Shown here: positions 1-8,599 of the stretch, in pieces
Layout: each line of letters begins with the position of its first letter
How positions within the stretch are numbered: position 1 is the stretch's first letter
DNA from: Novosphingopyxis sp965218915
GTDB lineage: Bacteria > Pseudomonadota > Alphaproteobacteria > Sphingomonadales > Sphingomonadaceae
Direction: 5' to 3'
DNA length: 64,000 bases
Assembly: GCF_965218915.1 (NCBI RefSeq)
Contig: NZ_OZ244708.1
Coordinates: forward strand, 2,604,001-2,668,000
Notes under the pieces: generated by a model
Seen by the model: only the letters and a program-made list of their open reading frames with translations
The model's database searches: none
Told to the model about the DNA's origin: nothing
Program-made: the position numbers and the translations under genes

Positions 1-2
1 CG

Positions 3-116
3 CGCGGCACCTATCGCGGGACCACGGTCATCTCCGGGCCGGTCGTGCTCAGCGGTTCGCGTTTCGAGGGTGATCTGATCGTCAATGGAACGCGTGTTGC
101 CCGCACCGGGATATGA
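3..116 (+). CDS. 3' end of an unidentified strand-rich protein
   Basis: An open frame enters from the left edge and ends at a TGA at 114-116. The 37 visible residues alternate hydrophobic and polar positions, with short glycine turns (TTVISGPVVLSGSRFEGDLIV). That pattern suits a beta-helix or pectate-lyase-like C-terminus, often found beside polysaccharide glycosyltransferases. The stop lies 4 bases before the next gene's chosen ATG, suggesting an operon. Family and function cannot be fixed from so short a piece. Confidence 0.45.
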   Translation, partial: RGTYRGTTVISGPVVLSGSRFEGDLIVNGTRVARTGI

Positions 117-120
117 CCGG

Positions 121-1182
121 ATGGCTGTTGCGGATGCGCCGCCGTTGGTGGTCCACCTCATTCCCTATGACGGAATCGGCGGGGTCGAGATTGCCGCGGC
201 AACCGTTGCATCCGGCGCCTATCCCGGACTGCGCCTGAGCAAGGCGTTTCTGGCCGACAAGGGGGATGAACGGACCGATCCCGATGCGCTGACGACCGGT
301 ATCCGGTCGGAAAATGCACCCGGCGCCTATTGGCAAATGATTCGCGCATTGCTGCCGCTGCGACCGACGATGATCGTCGTCTCGCTATGGCGAAGTTGTC
401 TGGTCGGCATCGTGATGAAATTGCTGCGACCGCGCACGCGTCTGATCCTGTTTCTGCACAACAGCGAAGACGCGCATCTTCTCGATCGGTTCGTCACCCG
501 CGCGACCGCGGCGCTTTCAAGCGGAATTTTCGCGGACAGTCGGTCCACCGCGGCGCAGCGCCTCGGATCGAAACGCGCCCCAGACATCCGGGTAATTTCA
601 TTTCTGACCGACAGGATAACGCCGCGTTCGCCCGAAACGCCCTCGCCCGGCTTCCTGTCATGGGGGCGTCTGCACCCGCGCAAGAGATTGTCCCAGGCGA
701 TCCGGATCTTCGGACATATTCGCGAGCGTCATGCCGGCGCGCGCTATACGATTATCGGGCCCGATGGCGGGGATGAACGGCGGCTGCGGGCGCAATCCGC
801 CATGCTCGGGCAGGATCAGGCGATCACCTTCGCCGGGCCGGCAACGCGCGCCGCGATTTTCGAACGGGCTCGCGAGGCATCGTTCTTTCTGCTCACCAGC
901 ACCGCGGAGGGAATGGCCATGTCGCTCGTCGAGGCGATGCAACTGGGTCTGGTGCCGGTGACAACGCCGGTCGGCGAGGCGGCGCATTATGTGCGCGGCG
1001 GAAGCAACGGTATCGTCATCCGCTCGCCGGAGCAGGCGCAAGCGGAGATCGAGCGTCTGCTGGCGGACCCGGCCGCGTTTGCGACCATGCGTCGGCGAGC
1101 GATCGAAAGCTGGGCGGACAAGCCGCTATATCGTGACGATTTTCTCGCGGCTTGCCGCGAGGCACTGCCGCCGGTGAAATAG
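121..1182 (+). CDS. Glycosyltransferase, GT4-like (GT-B fold)
   Basis: A 353-residue cytoplasmic glycosyltransferase expected to add a sugar to a lipid-linked repeat unit. The N-terminal half carries the GG turn (DGIGGVEIAA) typical of GT-B acceptor domains. The C-terminal half has the Glycos_transf_1 signature: SWGRLHPRKR at the start of the donor domain, then TSTAEGMAMSLVEAMQLG, the E-x7-E-type nucleotide-sugar site. I chose ATG 121 over ATG 85 because it lies just after the upstream stop, while the 85 start would overlap that gene by about 30 bases. The next glycosyltransferase starts 2 bases after this stop. Donor and acceptor sugars cannot be read from sequence. Confidence 0.85.
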   Translation: MAVADAPPLVVHLIPYDGIGGVEIAAATVASGAYPGLRLSKAFLADKGDERTDPDALTTGIRSENAPGAYWQMIRALLPLRPTMIVVSLWRSCLVGIVMKLLRPRTRLILFLHNSEDAHLLDRFVTRATAALSSGIFADSRSTAAQRLGSKRAPDIRVISFLTDRITPRSPETPSPGFLSWGRLHPRKRLSQAIRIFGHIRERHAGARYTIIGPDGGDERRLRAQSAMLGQDQAITFAGPATRAAIFERAREASFFLLTSTAEGMAMSLVEAMQLGLVPVTTPVGEAAHYVRGGSNGIVIRSPEQAQAEIERLLADPAAFATMRRRAIESWADKPLYRDDFLAACREALPPVK

Positions 1183-1184
1183 AC

Positions 1185-2084
1185 ATGGCACAAGAGCCTC
1201 GGTTCACGGTGGTGATCCCCACCTATAACAGCAGCGGCCATGCCGCCGCCGCCATCGCTTCCGTGGTCGCTGCGGCCGACGGGAGGTCTCATGAAGTGCT
1301 GCTCGTCGACGATCATTCGGACGACAGGCAAATGCTGGCGGCGATCGCGGAACGCCACGGCACGGTCCGGATCATCGACAAGCCGGAACGGACGAACGCC
1401 GCGCATTCGCGCAATCTCGGGTTCGAGGCGGCCCGCGCTGCGGTGGTATTCTTCCTCGATTCGGACGATCTCTTCTCGCCCGGTCATGTCGCCCGGCGGC
1501 TGGCGCTGCACGATGGCGGCCATGGCGTGATCTTCGGGGCGTTCGAACTGACCATGGCAGGCAAATCCGAGCGGCGTCATCACCGCTATGACGGGCAGGA
1601 CATGGCCGAATATATCTTCGCTCAAGGCGCCGACGTGCGCTCCTCGACCATCAGCATCGATCGCCGGGCGCATCGCGGAGCGCTGTTCGATCCGGAGCTC
1701 GCCAAACATCAGGACTGGGCATTCGCGATCACCGCGCAGGCGCAGGGTGAAAGCATCGGCTATGATCAGGAACCGGGCGTGGTCATTCAGGCGGGCGGCG
1801 GCCACCGGATGAGCACGCGCTCGGACGTGGCGGCCGGCGAGGCTTTCCTGCGGCGCTATCTGACGGCACCGTCCGCGCGTATCGGCTTTCTCATGGGCCG
1901 GTTGAAAGCGAGTTTGAAGCTCGGCGATGAAATGGCGGCCGGCCGGTTTCTGACGTTGCTGCGCGCGGAGCGGCCCGGCGGCGTGGTGATGATCCGCGCG
2001 CGGGCACTGATGTGGGCCGAAAAGCTGGGACTCGTTCCGCTGTTGTCGCAGAGCGCGCGGATGTTGCGCCGACTGAGAGGGTGA
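1185..2084 (+). CDS. Glycosyltransferase family 2
   Basis: A 299-residue GT-A glycosyltransferase. It opens with FTVVIPTYNSSGHAAAAI, the GT2 nucleotide-binding start, followed by VLLVDDHSDD and then FFLDSDD, the DxD-type metal and UDP-sugar site near residue 95. The C-terminal third has no clear membrane segment, so this is a soluble or peripheral transferase. ATG 1185 lies 2 bases after the upstream glycosyltransferase stop, which indicates translational coupling. The gene converges on the sulfotransferase, with a 15-base gap. Its sugar specificity is unknown. Confidence 0.85.
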   Translation: MAQEPRFTVVIPTYNSSGHAAAAIASVVAAADGRSHEVLLVDDHSDDRQMLAAIAERHGTVRIIDKPERTNAAHSRNLGFEAARAAVVFFLDSDDLFSPGHVARRLALHDGGHGVIFGAFELTMAGKSERRHHRYDGQDMAEYIFAQGADVRSSTISIDRRAHRGALFDPELAKHQDWAFAITAQAQGESIGYDQEPGVVIQAGGGHRMSTRSDVAAGEAFLRRYLTAPSARIGFLMGRLKASLKLGDEMAAGRFLTLLRAERPGGVVMIRARALMWAEKLGLVPLLSQSARMLRRLRG

Positions 2085-2099
2085 CCGGCAGGAACCGGG

Positions 2100-2975
2100 T
2101 CAGCCGCCTGAGTGTCGCCGCCGCCAACGCGCGCCCACGTCCCCGAACAGAGCCTCACAGGCGCGCAGCTCTTCCTCAAAGGCTTGCCGCACCCATTCGC
2201 GCGCATCGTCATCCGGCACGAGCCGAACGCCGCCGGCCTTCCGATTGCGGGCCGGGCTGACCAGCGCAAGCCGCTTGCGGTAATCGGCACCGATATAGTC
2301 CACGATCGCCCGCAAGCTCTGCTCGGGCTGGGCCGCGATGTCGTCGAAGAAAAAGATCCGCAGGCGATCGCCGCCGAGCGCCGAGCGCCAGCGCTCGACG
2401 ATGTCGCTCAGCAGATGCTGCTTGCGGCGTTCCGGATCGTTGAAAAAGGCATGGGCCGTTTCGATCGAGGCATAATCGACATCGCCGAACGTCCGCTTGC
2501 GGGCATGCATCGAAAGCTCGGACCAGAAGCGTTGCACGGGATCGCGCGCAAGCAGGAATATCCGTGCCTGATCGAGGACCGGCATGGCCCGATCGAAATC
2601 GGCGCCCTCGAGCGAAGCGTACATCGGTGAAATATCCCCGGTAATTCGCTGGCGCCCCGGTGTGAAAAGTGACCGGTAACCGCCCAAGTCGAATGCGTCC
2701 GCATGCGCGAGCGGCTCGGCCATGCGCAGAAAGGCGCGGTCCGCATCCGCGCTGAAGCTTTTGTTGCGTACGATCCGCTTGAAAATCGACCAGCGATCCC
2801 AGCGAAGCCGCAATTGCGGCCTGTCGCGATGCTCGGAAAACGTGCCATTCAGATAGTTGAGTTCCTGGATCGGCGGCAGCCAGATGTCGCGGTGAAATTT
2901 GAGGTGATCCGCCAGCCAGGTCGTCGCCGTTTTCTTCGGCCCGATGCAGATGAAGTCCGGCCCTTCCAACGTCAC
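2100..2975 (-). CDS. Sulfotransferase family protein
   Basis: A 291-residue protein likely to transfer sulfate from PAPS to a carbohydrate. The start DFICIGPKKTATTWLADHL matches the 5'-phosphosulfate loop (PKxxTTxL) of carbohydrate sulfotransferases. LLARDPVQRFWSELSMH matches the 3'-phosphate-binding segment (RDPxxRxxS). I start it at GTG 2975, whose GTGA overlaps the stop of the upstream glycosyltransferase. A longer frame continues upstream but only reads that neighbour out of frame. The position inside an EPS locus suggests a sulfated polymer, which is inference. Confidence 0.82.
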   Translation of the reverse strand: MTLEGPDFICIGPKKTATTWLADHLKFHRDIWLPPIQELNYLNGTFSEHRDRPQLRLRWDRWSIFKRIVRNKSFSADADRAFLRMAEPLAHADAFDLGGYRSLFTPGRQRITGDISPMYASLEGADFDRAMPVLDQARIFLLARDPVQRFWSELSMHARKRTFGDVDYASIETAHAFFNDPERRKQHLLSDIVERWRSALGGDRLRIFFFDDIAAQPEQSLRAIVDYIGADYRKRLALVSPARNRKAGGVRLVPDDDAREWVRQAFEEELRACEALFGDVGARWRRRHSGG

Positions 2976-4063
2976 GCGATACCGAGCATGTCGAAATGGC
3001 GTCCGATTACGGCCTCTTCCGTGAACGGAGCGATACCCTGATCCAAGGTTTCGACCGGGATCGGGGCATCCAGCACGCGCGCGATCGCGTCGGCCATGGC
3101 GGCGGGGGCATGCATGGGCACGAGATAGCCGTACCGATCGTCCTGCAGCACCTCGCGCGGGCCCGTTGGGCAGTCGGTCGCGACGGGCGTGCAACCGCAC
3201 AGCATCGCCTCGACGAGCACATTGGGTAGGCCTTCGGCATAGGAGGAGAGGACGAACACGTCGCTACGGGCGAAATACCGCAAGGGGTTGGCGATGCGGC
3301 CGGGCAGACTTATCCGATCTTCGAGACCATGCGCCGCGATCCGCTCCTCGAGATCGGGCCGCGCGCGTCCCTCCCCGAAGATCACCAGCCGGCAGTCGCG
3401 ACCGTGGTCGGCGAGCAGCTTAACCGAATCGATCAGGTCGATAAATCCCTTGCGCGGCGAAAGCGTACCCGCCGCGCTGATCAATGGCGTGGTGCGGTCG
3501 TTGAACCAGGGGTGCTCGACCGGCTCGGTCATGCGTTCGCGGGATGCCTGATCGACCACGATGTTATGGACGCAGACGTGCGGCGCATTCGCGAAATAAC
3601 CGCGATACTGATCGACCATATCTTGCGAAACACAGGTCAGCGCATCGGCGCGCCACATGACCGCGCGAAGCAATTGCTTGAACAGCCATCCCTTGGTGAA
3701 CGGACGGTTGGAATAGGTGAAAGACGGCGGCACGCGCGACGATCCGCTGATCTTGGCCTTCGAGCCCGACAGGATCGCCGCTGCCAGCACCGCGCCGTTG
3801 AGATGATCCTCAGCGGAAAACACGATATCCGGACGTTCGTCGGCCAGATAGGCGCGCATCGGGCGGATGATCGCGCGCACGTTCGGCGCTTTCCAGACCG
3901 TCACCTTTACGTTCGGTATCTTGGGAATCGGGTGATCGGGATCGCCGCGGCCGAAAATGAGCTCGACCGCATGGCCACGCCCGGCCAGCGCGCGAGCGAG
4001 CCGGATCTGCGCCAGTGGAACGCCGGTGATCGAAAACCGCGCGGTGACGACGGCGATCTTCAT
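2972..4063 (-). CDS. Glycosyltransferase, GT4-like
   Basis: A 363-residue GT-B glycosyltransferase. The N-terminus MKIAVVTARFSITGVPLAQ is a typical acceptor-domain start with a short GVPLAQ turn. The donor domain begins AAGTLSPRKGFIDLI and carries SSYAEGLPNVLVEAMLCG, the E-x7-E signature. The open frame extends upstream to 4225, but those residues show no domain and ATG 4063 gives the canonical start. Its TGA overlaps the sulfotransferase GTG. It probably adds one residue of the repeat unit in the cytoplasm before export. Confidence 0.86.
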   Translation of the reverse strand: MKIAVVTARFSITGVPLAQIRLARALAGRGHAVELIFGRGDPDHPIPKIPNVKVTVWKAPNVRAIIRPMRAYLADERPDIVFSAEDHLNGAVLAAAILSGSKAKISGSSRVPPSFTYSNRPFTKGWLFKQLLRAVMWRADALTCVSQDMVDQYRGYFANAPHVCVHNIVVDQASRERMTEPVEHPWFNDRTTPLISAAGTLSPRKGFIDLIDSVKLLADHGRDCRLVIFGEGRARPDLEERIAAHGLEDRISLPGRIANPLRYFARSDVFVLSSYAEGLPNVLVEAMLCGCTPVATDCPTGPREVLQDDRYGYLVPMHAPAAMADAIARVLDAPIPVETLDQGIAPFTEEAVIGRHFDMLGIA

Positions 4064-4118
4064 GCGCGAAGATATTCCCGCGCCTCGACGCAGTCTCGCA
4101 ATCGACTGGATCGGTCGA

Positions 4119-5891
4119 TCATGCCGCCTCGACGACATCCTGATAGGTACCGACCGCGACGATCTTGCCGCCGGCGATACGAACGATCCGGTCGCAGTGA
4201 CGGACGGTGGAAAGCCGGTGCGCAATCATGAAAATTGTCAGATCGTCGCCCAGCGCGGCAATCGAATCCATAACGGCGGTTTCGGTCTGGTCGTCGAGCG
4301 CGCTTGTCGCTTCGTCGAGAACCATCACCGTGCCACCCTTGTAGAGGGCGCGGGCGATACCGATGCGCTGACGCTGTCCGCCCGAGATACGCACCCCGCG
4401 CTCGCCCACCGGCGTATCATATCCGCGCGGAAGGCTCATGATGAAATTATGAATGTCCGCTTTGCGCGCCGCTTCATGCAGCCGTTTCTCGTCAATGTCG
4501 CTGTCACGCTGACCGAAGGCGATGTTCGCGGCCATGGAACTGTCGGTCAGGAATATGCTCTGCGGCACATGCACGACTTGCGCCTGCCACGCCCGGCGAT
4601 TGTCCGGTGTCAGCGATTTCCCGTCGATCCGTATTTCGCCTGAAGTCGGGTCGAGAAGAGCCATCAGCAAGTCCATGAAAGTGCTTTTGCCGCTACCCGT
4701 CTTGCCGATCACGCCGATCCGTTCGCCCTTGCGTACCGAAAGGGTCAGTCCGTCCAGGGCGGGCCTGTCCGTGTCCGCATATTGGAACGTCAGGTCACGG
4801 ATCCCGATCTCGCTGTCGAACGGCATCGGAACGACGCGTTCCACACCGTAATCGACCACCTCGTCCGCCTCTTCGAGCAGCTCGATCACGTCTTCGGTGA
4901 TTGCGGAATTTCCGTGCACGGTGGTCCAGCCATTATAGACCTGCTGCACCAGCGGCATGAGCCGCTGAGCACCGATCGCCAGCGCGCCCAATGTCGGCAG
5001 GGCCGCAATGACCCCGCCCGGCCGGGCACTGAAATACAGTGCCAGCAAGGCGATCACGATCATGCCAGAAGCCTCGACCACGTATCGCGGCGCCTGGCCG
5101 ATAAAATTGTTGGTGGCCTGCGCGCTCCGCAATCGGCCCTCGCTGGCGGCGAATGTCCGGATGAAGACCGGTTGCGAGCGATCCAGAATAACGTCGCGAA
5201 TGCCGCCCATGCCCTCTTGCACGGCGCGAACACGATCGATCTGCGCAGCGGCGATCAACTTGGAATTGGCGCGCAGCACCCGTTTGGAGAAAAAGCTCAC
5301 CGTAACGTATATGATCACGAAACTCGCTGTGGCCAACATGGCCGTGAAGGCGTCGACGATCAAAAGGCCTGCAATGATGAAGACCGCGACAAATCCCGAT
5401 GTCAGCAGCAACATTATCGGCCTCAATACCGAGTTGATCACAATCTGCACCATGTTGACGGCCGCCACGATATCGCTGGAATTGCGGGCAATGTGAAAGC
5501 TGTACGGGCGATAAAGGGTGCGTCTGTAAACTTGAGTCCCAATATCATAGCCAACGCCGAAAATGAATTTTTGCAAGATCCAAATCAGCGCCAAGCGAAC
5601 GATGGCCGAGCCCACGGCGATCAGCACCAGCAAGGCGGTAGCCAGATAAAGCAGCGGGAAATCGGGCGGAATGCCGGCAGCGGCCACCAATTCCCGGATT
5701 ATCTGTCCACGCGGGCTCGTGGGGCTTTCCGCGACGATCGACAAGAACGGTATGACCGCACCGATCGTCGCCACTTCCGCCACGGCGCCGGCAAGCATGA
5801 ACCCCATCGCCACCCAAAATTGCTGGCGTCGGCGCCTTGGCAAGTGCCGAACGAGTTCCTTGATTGCGTCTTTGAATCCAGTATTGGCCAT
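4119..5891 (-). CDS. ABC exporter with fused permease and ATPase
   Basis: A 590-residue half-transporter. Residues 25-310 form the membrane domain, with about six hydrophobic segments. Residues 355-585 are the nucleotide-binding domain: Walker A GKTGSGKS at 396-403, the signature ISGGQ at 502-506, Walker B VMVLDE at 522-527 and a following H-loop region (AHRLS). The layout resembles lipid-linked oligosaccharide flippases of the PglK/WlaB type, fitting a job in moving glycan intermediates across the inner membrane. No Wzx-type flippase was recognised elsewhere in the window, so this gene may fill that role (inference). Confidence 0.85.
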   Translation of the reverse strand: MANTGFKDAIKELVRHLPRRRRQQFWVAMGFMLAGAVAEVATIGAVIPFLSIVAESPTSPRGQIIRELVAAAGIPPDFPLLYLATALLVLIAVGSAIVRLALIWILQKFIFGVGYDIGTQVYRRTLYRPYSFHIARNSSDIVAAVNMVQIVINSVLRPIMLLLTSGFVAVFIIAGLLIVDAFTAMLATASFVIIYVTVSFFSKRVLRANSKLIAAAQIDRVRAVQEGMGGIRDVILDRSQPVFIRTFAASEGRLRSAQATNNFIGQAPRYVVEASGMIVIALLALYFSARPGGVIAALPTLGALAIGAQRLMPLVQQVYNGWTTVHGNSAITEDVIELLEEADEVVDYGVERVVPMPFDSEIGIRDLTFQYADTDRPALDGLTLSVRKGERIGVIGKTGSGKSTFMDLLMALLDPTSGEIRIDGKSLTPDNRRAWQAQVVHVPQSIFLTDSSMAANIAFGQRDSDIDEKRLHEAARKADIHNFIMSLPRGYDTPVGERGVRISGGQRQRIGIARALYKGGTVMVLDEATSALDDQTETAVMDSIAALGDDLTIFMIAHRLSTVRHCDRIVRIAGGKIVAVGTYQDVVEAA

Positions 5892-6015
5892 GGCCGCGGC
5901 TCATAACAGACTTAGGCCCAACCGCAACAAAATGGAGCCAATTCACAAATTCATTCACTCAAGGGCAAGTCGCCCTAGAGGATTTCGGGACATGACGTGC
6001 CGACAAGCCCCGATC

Positions 6016-6705
6016 TCAGAATACCCGAGTGAACAGACCGACCAGCGGGATCGCCGTGAGCACATCGCGCAAAGCCTGGCGCAACTGCGATCCATCCACC
6101 ACGACGACGTCGCCCGGGTAAATCGTGGGATTCGGATCGAGGCCTTCCTCGATGCGGGCAAGGTCGAAGCCGGCGGCTTGCTGTACGCCATCGATCTTGC
6201 GCAAGACAACGACGCGGCGCCGGTTGGCCGAGGCATTGGTACCACCCGCACGGGTCACCGCCTGGAGCAATTGCGTTTCTCCAATGAGCTCGAAGTTGAT
6301 CGGACTGTTGACCGATCCACCGACGGTTACGAGCTGCGTGGTGGTTTGCAGCATCTTTACCGCGATGTTCGGATCGCGGAGATATCGCTGGCTGTAAAGA
6401 CGGGAAAGCAAGGCAGCCAGCTCGGTGGACGTGCGGCCGGCAACCTGCACTTCGCCGATGAGCGGAAACTGCACCAGGCCGGATGGTTCGACAATATATT
6501 CTCCCGAAAGATCGGGGGCGCGAAATACGGTCATTTGAAAGCGGTCCAGCGCCCCGATGCGATATTGCGAGCTGGCGGTCCTTACCGGAATAGGGTCGGG
6601 CTGTGAAAAATTCGCCGGATTGATCGTCAGATCCGCTTTTGGGCCGCCGCAGCCGGCCAGCACGAGAACCGCTGTTCCCAGACACACTCGGAAAGGCCGC
6701 ATCAA
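6016..6705 (-). CDS. Outer-membrane polysaccharide export lipoprotein (Wza/OPX family)
   Basis: A 229-residue secreted lipoprotein. The signal peptide ends in the lipobox VLAGC, with Cys near residue 19. Next comes a Poly_export domain (SSQYRIGALDRFQMTVFRAPDLSGE to about residue 130) and one SLBB-like domain (VTVGGSVNSPINFELIG, residues 125-180). It is shorter than Wza and lacks a long C-terminal amphipathic helix; it ends in hydrophobic LVGLFTRVF. It should form or feed the outer-membrane pore for the EPS and partner with the co-polymerase at 20899-23055. Either ATG of the leading pair may be used. Confidence 0.85.
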   Translation of the reverse strand: MMRPFRVCLGTAVLVLAGCGGPKADLTINPANFSQPDPIPVRTASSQYRIGALDRFQMTVFRAPDLSGEYIVEPSGLVQFPLIGEVQVAGRTSTELAALLSRLYSQRYLRDPNIAVKMLQTTTQLVTVGGSVNSPINFELIGETQLLQAVTRAGGTNASANRRRVVVLRKIDGVQQAAGFDLARIEEGLDPNPTIYPGDVVVVDGSQLRQALRDVLTAIPLVGLFTRVF

Positions 6706-6906
6706 AAACTCCTGAATGCCGTGAAATAGCTCCCGCGCGGCTCCTATACCAGCGCATCTGCCAGCACAAGCTGTGCCCTTCGCCCGACCTTTCCGATTAT
6801 GTCGCTCGGTCCGAATAGGGCTAGTTACGCCAGGTTGCCCAAAGCTATTCGCGCCGGTGAGACGTCGGACCCAGACCTCGCCACGCCCGATATTCCCGCG
6901 CAGATT

Positions 6907-7245
6907 CTACAGGATATCCTCATCACGAATATTGCTGTCCCTCCAAAGCACCTGCAGCAAAATGATCAGCGCGATGGTGGGCCACAACATGGTGTTGATC
7001 GTATCGACGACCGATTCCCACCAGTTGATGTTCCCCGTCCATTTATACCAATCCCGAGCATCCAGCATCTCATTGCAAAGCTGTAGGACGAACACCGTCA
7101 TCCATGCCTTGACCAGGCCTGCCCGTCGCCGGCGCCACCGATAGGCGAGCAACGTAAAAATCAGAATCCCGACATGAACGTGCAAGGTGTCGTGCGCAAT
7201 GGGTATATGGTCGGTCACCATCCGTTTGATATCGTACCATTTCAT
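6907..7245 (-). CDS. Small integral membrane protein, unknown
   Basis: A 112-residue protein with no family I recognise. Hydrophobic stretches lie near residues 22-36 (HVGILIFTLLAY), 44-58 (LVKAWMTVFVLQL) and 83-100 (INTMLWPTIALIILLQVLW). A Trp-rich loop (WYKWTGNINWW) lies before the last one. A short charged tail (RDSNIRDEDIL) closes it. It follows the EPS genes on the same strand, so it may take part in the same process; that is position only. It reads as a real gene because the hydrophobic pattern is regular and no better frame covers this stretch. Confidence 0.6.
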   Translation of the reverse strand: MKWYDIKRMVTDHIPIAHDTLHVHVGILIFTLLAYRWRRRRAGLVKAWMTVFVLQLCNEMLDARDWYKWTGNINWWESVVDTINTMLWPTIALIILLQVLWRDSNIRDEDIL

Positions 7246-7549
7246 TCAAGGCTTCCCTCGCGGATCAAACATTCTGACGCATATATCCCATGACCCTGAT
7301 CGATAATCGAACCGCATCGGGTTTGCCGGAGGTCATCGAGTTCGGTTACGCAGCCTTGGTTACGTCGTCCAGCATGGCATGATCATGTCGTTCCGTTCGG
7401 CGTGCACGATGCGCCGGCCGGCTCCTGCAATCGGTTGGCGTTGAACCTGTGCCCCTGTGTGCAACGGAAAACTGACGTATTCCGGGCGAAGCTGTGTCCG
7501 GAACGACGATTGATAAGCGCCCGTTTGCTGTCGTCGGTTCCCCGACCCT
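7246..7549. other. Intergenic, no gene seen
   Basis: About 300 bases between the small membrane protein and the receptor relic. I see no convincing reading frame, RNA gene or strong hairpin. The stretch may be partly decayed sequence downstream of the receptor relic. Confidence 0.4.
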
Positions 7550-8318
7550 TCAGAATTTGAAGTCCGCGGCTATGCCGTAGCGGCTCGGCTCGACGGTAAA
7601 GGACATTGGTGAACAGGTTCGAGCTCGGATCGGTCAGATACTGGCCGGTGATGGCGTCGTTCTCGAACAGATTCTGGACGAACCCGCGCAAAAACCAACG
7701 ATCCTGATCGCCGTTCAGTTGGATCTGTGCGTTGACCAGCTCGTACCGCGAGCAACTGGCGTGAGGGCAGGGCGGCACCCAGCGTGGCGTTGCCGCTGGT
7801 CGTCTCGAACTCCAGCCGATCGGGCGAGCAGCCCAAAATGGCGGTGGCATCGCGGTTGAACAGCTGCTTCTGGATGCGCGAGCGGTTGTCGTCTTCGCGG
7901 AAATAATAGCCGATGATATCGAGCACCATATCGGGCGTCGGCTCGAACCGCAATGAGCCGCGCACCGCATAGAGATCGCGGTCGTCGATGCGGCTGTCGT
8001 CGAACGGGTTCTCGATATAGCCGTTCGAGAAGACCACATTGGGCAGGCTGGCCTGCAGATCGAGCGCGTTGCCGATTGCCGCTCGTCGAGCGCTTCCTCG
8101 CTGAACGCCGGCACCGCGATCGGCACGTCCTGCAGGCGCTGCGACTGGCGCTGCGCGGTGACGACGATATCGTCGTAGAGCAGCGCTGCTTCCGGAGGCG
8201 TGTCCTACGCCATCTGGTTGGCGACGCCGCTGGTATCGTCAGTCGCAATTTGGACCGGGGCGGGCATGGCGGTGAGCGCGCCGACGGCGCAGGCGGCAAG
8301 CAGCAGCGATTGACGCAT
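7550..8318 (-). pseudogene. Decayed TonB-dependent receptor
   Basis: The relic starts at ATG 8318 with a GAGAGG ribosome site and a full signal peptide (MRQSLLLAACAVGALTA). An in-frame TAG follows at 8205-8207. Beyond it the same frame gives DDIVVTAQRQSQRLQDVPIA, the TonB-box and plug start. Near 8077 one base seems lost (CAATC where CAAATC restores LDERQIGN), moving the reading to a second frame (LDLQASLPNVVFSNGY ... YYFREDDNRSRIQ). Near 7745 it returns to the first frame (YELVNAQIQLNGDQDRWFLR). A last shift near 7590 gives VEPSRYGIAADFKF and a stop, the usual aromatic receptor C-terminus. About 255 residues remain of a family normally 700-900 long, so large internal deletions also occurred. 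Confidence 0.85.
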
Positions 8319-8599
8319 GAAATTTTCCTCTCCGATATCTTCCCGCCCCGTTTCGGAGCGGCAGCCGGTTATCCGGTCTGCACATCGGTTCATCCTATCG
8401 CCGGTGCGATTGTCCAGCGGCGATATTCGAGCCGTACCGGAAAAAGGAAAATGACGAGCCGCTTGTTGCGGAAGCGTCACGTGGTGGGCCATTTTCATTC
8501 TTGATATCCACCTACCGGTACGTCGAACGAGCCGTCCGCCACTTGTTCAATGTTGCTTGCCGAATCGGGAAAGTCGCGCTAGAACATAGGACGAACGCC

